This document shows positions 59,431-64,000 of a stretch of 64,000 nucleotides of DNA, piece after piece. Below the pieces are notes generated by a model, which saw nothing but the letters and a program-made list of their open reading frames with translations, was not told the DNA's origin and did not search any database. Numbering within the stretch: position 1 is the stretch's first letter; every line of letters starts with the position of its first letter. A program made the position numbers and the translations under genes. This DNA is from Anaerococcus sp. Marseille-P3915 (GTDB lineage: Bacteria; Bacillota; Clostridia; Tissierellales; Peptoniphilaceae): the NCBI RefSeq assembly GCF_900258475.1, contig NZ_LT984888.1, positions 35,596 through 99,595 on the forward strand, given 5' to 3'.

Positions 59431-60372
59431 ATGAAAAATAAAACTTTAATCCTAGCCCTTGCCCTAACATTTTTAGTTACAGGCTGTAACAAGGCAGATA
59501 GCCCTTCTTCAAAAGTATCTGAAGAAACTATTGCCAAGGCCCTAGATAAAAAGGTTGATCTAGAAAAAGAAAAAGCAAATGAAGAAAAAACTGACGAAAA
59601 GTCTAGCGATTCTAAATTTGAAATAACCGGCAAGAACCTAAAGAAGCTTCTAACAGATATAGGAGAATTTGACCCAGCCTTTGTAAGAAAATTAGATGAC
59701 GATGAGCTCATTAAGCTTTACGAAAAGGCAGAAGAGGAAAGCAAAGATACTGGATATTGGGATGTAAAAGACTTCTTCTTCCAAGAGCTTGCAAATGAAA
59801 ATCCAGAAAAATCCCTCAAATTTCCACTAGATTCAGTAGAAAGCAAATATAATTGGCAGGCAAGCCAAGATGACACCATAGGCAATAAATTTGAATACGA
59901 AAGAAATACCATGGTAGAAAATGGTGAAGACTACAATGAAGTATGGTCCTACACCGACAAAGAAATGGAAGATGCCTTCCACGAGGCTTACGAAAAGGAC
60001 CCATTAGCCTACTATGAAGACTATGTAAAAATGGCCTATGAGATCCTTTCTAGAGAAGATCAAGGAAACTCAAAGAATGACAAAAAATCCACCTCAAAAG
60101 AAGATGGTGCAGCAAATCCAGAAGACTACGAAAACCTACTCAAATTCGGCTCAAGCGACAAAGACTACCAAGCTCTAAAAGAAGCCCTTGTAAATCACTA
60201 CGAATTTGACAAGAAAATAGTAGATGAGATACCAAACAAGGACATAGATCTAGCCTACACCAGGGCCCAAAAACGCCTAGAAGAAACAGGCTTTGGCGAT
60301 ATAGGACTAGTATTTGACGAACTAGGAAAATTATATCCAGGCGCATCCACAATGTATACAGGTAAAAATTAA
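59431..60372 (+). CDS. Hypothetical lipoprotein, charged
   Basis: A 313-residue lipoprotein (lipobox LVTGC). The body is Lys/Glu/Asp-rich and holds two similar helical segments: LTDIGEFDPAFVRKLDDDEL near 70-90 and LKEALVNHYEFDKKIVDEIP near 245-265, each followed by LxxxYxxAxxxLEETG-like text. The repetition suggests two copies of one small helical domain. Function unknown. It has a Shine-Dalgarno GAGAGGA. Confidence 0.7.
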   Translation: MKNKTLILALALTFLVTGCNKADSPSSKVSEETIAKALDKKVDLEKEKANEEKTDEKSSDSKFEITGKNLKKLLTDIGEFDPAFVRKLDDDELIKLYEKAEEESKDTGYWDVKDFFFQELANENPEKSLKFPLDSVESKYNWQASQDDTIGNKFEYERNTMVENGEDYNEVWSYTDKEMEDAFHEAYEKDPLAYYEDYVKMAYEILSREDQGNSKNDKKSTSKEDGAANPEDYENLLKFGSSDKDYQALKEALVNHYEFDKKIVDEIPNKDIDLAYTRAQKRLEETGFGDIGLVFDELGKLYPGASTMYTGKN

Positions 60373-60385
60373 TATTTACAAAGCT

Positions 60386-60410
60386 AAAGACGGGGAAATC
60401 CTCGTCTTTT
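60386..60410 (+). terminator. Terminator of the 59431 lipoprotein gene
   Basis: AAGACGGGG-AAAT-CCTCGTCTT with a T run. Confidence 0.8.
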
Positions 60411-60427
60411 ACTCTTCCTATTAAAAT

Positions 60428-60958
60428 CTAACCAATCATCTTTCTAAGTTCTAAGGCATGGTAAATAATATCTGTACCAGCTTTTTTAAAAGTCATCTGC
60501 CTATAATTTTTGAATCCATTATTATAGCAAGCTTTTAAAGATCCAATATTTTCTTTAGCCACATCTGCTGATATAATTTTCCCACCTCTAGATTTAATAA
60601 ATTTTTCTAAGGCTGAAATCAACTCTGTCGCAAGACCCTTGCCCCAAGATTCTTTTTTAAGAGTATAACCAATACCCCATATATCACCATCAATTATCCA
60701 TGTACAAGCAGTGCCGATTATTTGATTATTTATTTTATCTAGCAAAACAAAATAAAAATCATCATCCCAATAAGAGCTATTATCAAAAACACCACTTCCA
60801 AAACAACTTCTAAGATCCTCACCATCCTTGTAATAGGGATCAGCTAGGTATTTTCCAACTTCAATATTTCCCCAAATCTTTGCAACTTGGTCTAAATCTT
60901 CTAAAGTCATGTCACGAATAATTAACCTGTCCGTCTTAAATCTATACTCTGCCATCAA
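60428..60958 (-). CDS. GNAT N-acetyltransferase (RimJ/RimL type)
   Basis: A 176-residue acetyltransferase: start YRFKTDRLIIRDMTLEDLDQ, core IGYTLKKESWGKGLATELISA (the acetyl-CoA loop with GKGLA), and NIGSLKACYNNGFKNYRQM. Related in plan to the gene at 26555. Substrate unknown. Confidence 0.88.
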   Translation of the reverse strand: MMAEYRFKTDRLIIRDMTLEDLDQVAKIWGNIEVGKYLADPYYKDGEDLRSCFGSGVFDNSSYWDDDFYFVLLDKINNQIIGTACTWIIDGDIWGIGYTLKKESWGKGLATELISALEKFIKSRGGKIISADVAKENIGSLKACYNNGFKNYRQMTFKKAGTDIIYHALELRKMIG

Positions 60959-61124
60959 AATACCCTCCAGATTCTATATAGTAATATAATACCTCATAGG
61001 TTCATGCTTTTATCAATAGCCTTTTAACCCCTGAAATACTAGTCTAATTTTAGAAAGTATTTTCACTCGCCAAGCCCCTTGTTTCTAAACCCTTGCAGCG
61101 TATATTTACTAAAAAGGGGGATTT

Positions 61125-61577
61125 ATGATACTTGATAATATAAAAAACTTAGAAAAATACGAAAAAGTCCACGAGCAAATAAAAAACGTGATTAACTTCT
61201 TAGAGAATTTTGACAAAAATAATTTCAAGCCAGGAAGAATTGATGTTAACGAAAATCTTTTCGCATCCCTTCAATCCTACCAAACTCTAAAGGCAGAGGA
61301 AAAAGAATTTGAGGTCCACGAAGAATATATAGATATCCAATACATAGTGACTTCTTCTGAAAGAATAGACTTTGCCACAGAAGATTCTTATGGTAAGACT
61401 TATGAAATGGATAAGGACGGGGATTTCTTTTTAACAAATGATATAGCAAACTTCTCAAAACTCATCCTTAATGAGGGAGACTTCGCTATATTTTTCCCTG
61501 GCGAATTCCACAAACCAGGTTGCACCCTAGAAAAAAGTGTAGAGGTTAAAAAAATCGTATTTAAAATCAAGGACTAA
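61125..61577 (+). CDS. YhcH/YjgK/YiaL family protein
   Basis: A 150-residue beta-barrel protein of the EbgC/NanQ family, linked to sialic acid or sugar anomer handling in other bacteria. Family features: EVHEEYIDIQYIV, the metal-type histidine in FFPGEFHKPG, and VKKIVFKI at the end. Preceded by AAAGGGGG. No sugar genes lie beside it, so its substrate here is unknown. Confidence 0.88.
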   Translation: MILDNIKNLEKYEKVHEQIKNVINFLENFDKNNFKPGRIDVNENLFASLQSYQTLKAEEKEFEVHEEYIDIQYIVTSSERIDFATEDSYGKTYEMDKDGDFFLTNDIANFSKLILNEGDFAIFFPGEFHKPGCTLEKSVEVKKIVFKIKD

Positions 61578-61579
61578 TA

Positions 61580-61630
61580 AAAAGGTGGTAAGATTTAGAA
61601 AAAATTTCTATTTATTTACCACCTTTTTTT
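61580..61630. terminator. Bidirectional terminator
   Basis: AAAGGTGGTAA pairs with TTACCACCTTT, with A/T runs on both sides, between convergent genes. Confidence 0.85.
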
Positions 61631-61631
61631 A

Positions 61632-63155
61632 TTAATTTATTTGCATAAGTCCCTTAGAATCTAACTCATATACCCTATCAAAGACCTCCCTTATGAAGTC
61701 CCTATCGTGAGATACAGCAATTATAGCTCCTTTGTAAGATTTAAGACTTTCTATGATTTCTGGTTGGGAAGTTGGGGATAAGTTTCTAGTTGGTTCATCT
61801 AAAAGCAAAACCTCTGCCCTATCCATATTCATCTTAGCAAAAAATACCTTGGCTTTTTGGCCGCCTGATAGGCTCTTTAGACTTCTTTCCATCTCTTCTC
61901 TAGAAAAATTTAAACTGCCTAGGAGATTTGAAACCCTGGTTTTCTCATCCTTACTATCTTGTTTTGCAAGGTAGGAGATGGGAGTTTCCGAATCTTTAAG
62001 GTATTCAAAATAATCTTGAGGCATATATCCTATTTTAAGATTTGTTTTTTCGAGACACTTATAAATCTCCTTCAAAAGAGTAGTTTTTCCTGCACCATTT
62101 TTCCCAATTATGCATATTTTTTCAGGTCCTACTACTTTCAGCTCAATATTTTTAGATAAGATTTTTTCTCCCGCCAAAATCTCATCCAAGTTAACATCCA
62201 AAACCACTTTTGAATTGGGAATATCGATGCTATCATCAAAAAATATTCCTATCGAATCTTCAAAATCAGGTCTTTGTGTTAAATTTTCTTTTTCCTTATC
62301 AAGCCTTTTTCCAAGCGATTTTACACTGGCCATCTTATCCTTTAGATTTTTGCCTTCTATATCATTTTTCGTAGCATTTATAGCATGGTTTACAGAATCA
62401 TAGACTTTTCTGTACCTTTCTGCCTTCTTAGCAAATTCTTCCCTTTCCTTATTTGCCCTGGCATTTTGAATCCTAATTTGATTTTCTCGCTCTTTCACAT
62501 ACCTATCATAAGATCCATTAAAAACCGTAAATCTAGGGACTTGCCTCCTATGAACTTGTTCCAAATGAACAATCCTATTGGCGACTTTTCTTAAAAGCTC
62601 TGGATCGTGGGATACAAAAATTAAGGGGATTTTCATCTCAGCCATAAGCTTTGTGATAAAGCTTGCCGATCTGTAATCTAAATCATTGGTCGGTTCGTCA
62701 AATAAAAAGACAGTCGGCTCTTTTAAAAGTTCAAACAAAAGCAGGGCTTTTATCCTCTCCCCACCTGAAAGATCCCCTAGTTTTAATTTGCCAAAAACAA
62801 GGTCTTCATCAAGGCCAAATTGATCCAAATACTTATAAAGTTTATTATAATCTAATAGGCTCATACCAAGCACTTTATTCATATAGGTCTCTACTGTCAT
62901 TTCTAAAAAATTCTCATCAAGACTTTGGGGAAGATATCCAATAATTTCTTCTTTTTTGTATATTTCTCCACTTATTTGAGCGTAATTCTCAACACTTTTC
63001 CTATCAATTATTGTCTTTAAGAGAATTGACTTGCCATTTCCCTCTTCGCCAATAAGGCCGACCTTGTCTCCCTGATTTAGGGCAAAATCAAAATCCTTTA
63101 ACAAGTCTCTATCATCCTTAATTAAGTTAATTCCTAAATTTTTAATCTGTAACAT
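61632..63155 (-). CDS. ABC-F family ATPase
   Basis: A 507-residue cytosolic protein with two ABC domains and no membrane domain. Domain 1: GEEGNGKSILLK, LSGGERIKALLLFEL, FLFDEPTNDLD; domain 2: GKNGAGKTTLLK, LSGGQKAKVFFAKM, LLLDEPTRNLSP. Between them (about 215-290) is the Lys/Glu-rich linker helix pair typical of ABC-F. Members act on the ribosome (translation factors or antibiotic protection); which applies cannot be told from the sequence. Confidence 0.92.
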   Translation of the reverse strand: MLQIKNLGINLIKDDRDLLKDFDFALNQGDKVGLIGEEGNGKSILLKTIIDRKSVENYAQISGEIYKKEEIIGYLPQSLDENFLEMTVETYMNKVLGMSLLDYNKLYKYLDQFGLDEDLVFGKLKLGDLSGGERIKALLLFELLKEPTVFLFDEPTNDLDYRSASFITKLMAEMKIPLIFVSHDPELLRKVANRIVHLEQVHRRQVPRFTVFNGSYDRYVKERENQIRIQNARANKEREEFAKKAERYRKVYDSVNHAINATKNDIEGKNLKDKMASVKSLGKRLDKEKENLTQRPDFEDSIGIFFDDSIDIPNSKVVLDVNLDEILAGEKILSKNIELKVVGPEKICIIGKNGAGKTTLLKEIYKCLEKTNLKIGYMPQDYFEYLKDSETPISYLAKQDSKDEKTRVSNLLGSLNFSREEMERSLKSLSGGQKAKVFFAKMNMDRAEVLLLDEPTRNLSPTSQPEIIESLKSYKGAIIAVSHDRDFIREVFDRVYELDSKGLMQIN

Positions 63156-63203
63156 ATATCCTCCTAGGATGATATGCCACTTATGAATAATATTTATAAA
63201 TTT

Positions 63204-63323
63204 TCACAAAAAAAGTCCGTCCCAAGTGAACAGACCTATTCCAAAAAGAATAATCTTATCCACAATATGGCATACCAAAACACGCCAAGGAAAATCCTCA
63301 GCACAATCAGTATCAATTTCCAT
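63204..63323 (-). CDS. Possible 39-residue peptide
   Basis: An open frame starting MEIDTDCAEDFPWRVLVCHI, ending in a hydrophobic IILFGIGLFTWDGLFL. The nearest AAGGAG is 31 bases before the ATG, so the start is poorly supported. It may be chance; otherwise 63156-63465 holds nothing that I can recognise. Confidence 0.2.
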   Translation of the reverse strand: MEIDTDCAEDFPWRVLVCHIVDKIILFGIGLFTWDGLFL

Positions 63324-63465
63324 ATTGCTTATAAAATCATCTATATATTTCTCCTTATATGTTTATTAGCTTACTATACTAGATTTGTGAAAAAATAAAA
63401 GCTGATAGATATCTGTTTCTTAAAACAAGCAGATTTACCATATATTTGAATTAATCTATAAGATT

Positions 63466-63711
63466 CTAAAAATATATCTCATGCATCTTTTCAAGTAATT
63501 CTTTGCTTAGAATAAATGATTTTGACTCAGCTATCACAGAATCTACAAAACAATATGGGTAGAGGGCTGTGGAGTCTGGCTCATCTTCAATCCGCATAGT
63601 TATTTCCTCCGTGCAAAATATCCTACAGCAATAAAAACACCCACACTTCTTAGCTTGCTTAAGAATCTTCTTGTTTGCAAATGAATTCCTGTGAATTTCT
63701 ATTAAATCCAT
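63466..63711 (-). CDS. Small Cys-containing cytoplasmic protein
   Basis: An 81-residue protein of a family with an N-terminal HRNSFANKKIL and CGCFYC, then a second zinc-knuckle-like pair. Relatives that I recall have CPYC in the second pair; here it is YPYC, so one putative ligand is missing. The C-terminal LSKELLEKMHEIYF is conserved in type. Function unknown. Confidence 0.75.
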   Translation of the reverse strand: MDLIEIHRNSFANKKILKQAKKCGCFYCCRIFCTEEITMRIEDEPDSTALYPYCFVDSVIAESKSFILSKELLEKMHEIYF

Positions 63712-63729
63712 TCCTTCTCCTTATAAAAC

Positions 63730-63757
63730 AAGACCCGAGCCTGAGCTGCGGGTCTTA
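63730..63757 (-). terminator. Terminator of the SH3b gene
   Basis: AAGACCCG and CGGGTCTT around an 11-base loop, followed on the minus strand by TGTTTTAT. Confidence 0.8.
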
Positions 63758-63770
63758 GTTTGTTCTTTTT

Positions 63771-64000
63771 TTAATCTTCTCTATATTCTCCAGTTATTAG
63801 TTTGGATGATATCCAGGCATTATCGCCTATATTTAGCCAATATCTTTCGCCATCGCTTTTTACATCATAGATGTGGTAGATTTCTCCTCTGTAGACATCT
63901 CCTATTTTCTCTGAGTTCATGTCTGCATTTGCCCTTACTTTTCCACTGTCTGTATCGATTCTGAAGGATTTGTTTAAGAAGTCTTCTGGCTTGTAGATTT
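63771..64000 (-). CDS. C-terminal end of an SH3b-domain protein (partial)
   Basis: The gene runs off the right edge. The visible 75 codons read as a bacterial SH3 domain: VRANADMNSEKIGDVYRGE, then YHIYDVKSDGERYWLNIGD and WISSKLITGEY, ending in RED before TAA at 63771. SH3b domains bind the cell wall or occur in secreted hydrolases; the rest of the protein is needed for a function. Confidence 0.75.
   Translation of the reverse strand, partial: IYKPEDFLNKSFRIDTDSGKVRANADMNSEKIGDVYRGEIYHIYDVKSDGERYWLNIGDNAWISSKLITGEYRED

Overview
The window comes from a low-GC, anaerobic Gram-positive bacterium. The rRNA sequences, the lipoprotein-rich gene set, the histidine-triad protein, the TTGACA/TATAAT promoters with 17-base spacers and the strong GGAGG ribosome sites all fit the Peptoniphilaceae (Tissierellia). 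Anaerococcus is my best guess from memory of 16S signatures; I could not run a comparison.

Layout. 1-1540: an IS110-family element whose 5' noncoding end probably encodes a bridge RNA. 1741-3765 (-): a PTS-controlled PRD regulator that appears to start at AUA. 4275-4573: a tRNA-Gln beside a tRNA copy broken by a short dispersed repeat. 5476-10163 (-): a zinc uptake operon znuA-znuC-znuB plus a histidine-triad lipoprotein with seven triads, behind a Fur/Zur-type palindrome. 11700-17564 (-): an rrn operon (16S-23S-5S) with three tandem promoters and repeat-laden spacers. 17655-18210 (+): a decayed ECF sigma gene that keeps an ECF-type promoter. 18260-22661 (-): pepF, a lipoprotein, a rhomboid protease and glycerate kinase. 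22748-23285: a structured intergenic region with a probable small RNA. 23286-31141 (+): an EamA transporter, ahpC-ahpF under a PerR box, a GNAT, and a second zinc system (zinT, znuA with an inserted domain, znuC, znuB). 31267-34190 (-): a TrpX-type ABC importer behind a T-box leader. 34343-41818 (-): a CtpC-like P1B ATPase with a small PacL-like partner, ornithine carbamoyltransferase, a DUF4236 protein, and glmS with its ribozyme; a YkvA protein lies on + strand within this stretch. 42026-42996: a noncoding island with an operator-like triple repeat and two inverted, covarying hairpin modules. 43127-56736 (-): a large oligopeptide ABC locus with three OppA paralogues, OppB, an OppC carrying a seven-repeat RCC1-like propeller, OppD, and an OppF with a coiled-coil insertion. 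57212-64000: a choline-binding-like repeat amidase, a lipoprotein, a GNAT, a YhcH/YiaL protein, an ABC-F ATPase, a small Cys protein and the C-terminal SH3b end of a further protein.

Physiology. The window is dominated by acquisition: two zinc systems, an elaborate peptide importer and an aromatic amino-acid-type importer. Peroxide defence and surface proteins accompany them.

Most unusual points: the RCC1-like propeller inside OppC with the insertions in OppF and the OppAs; the paired covarying hairpin modules next to glmS; the dispersed repeat that interrupts a tRNA copy and sits in the 23S-5S spacer; the probable IS110 bridge RNA; and the AUA start.
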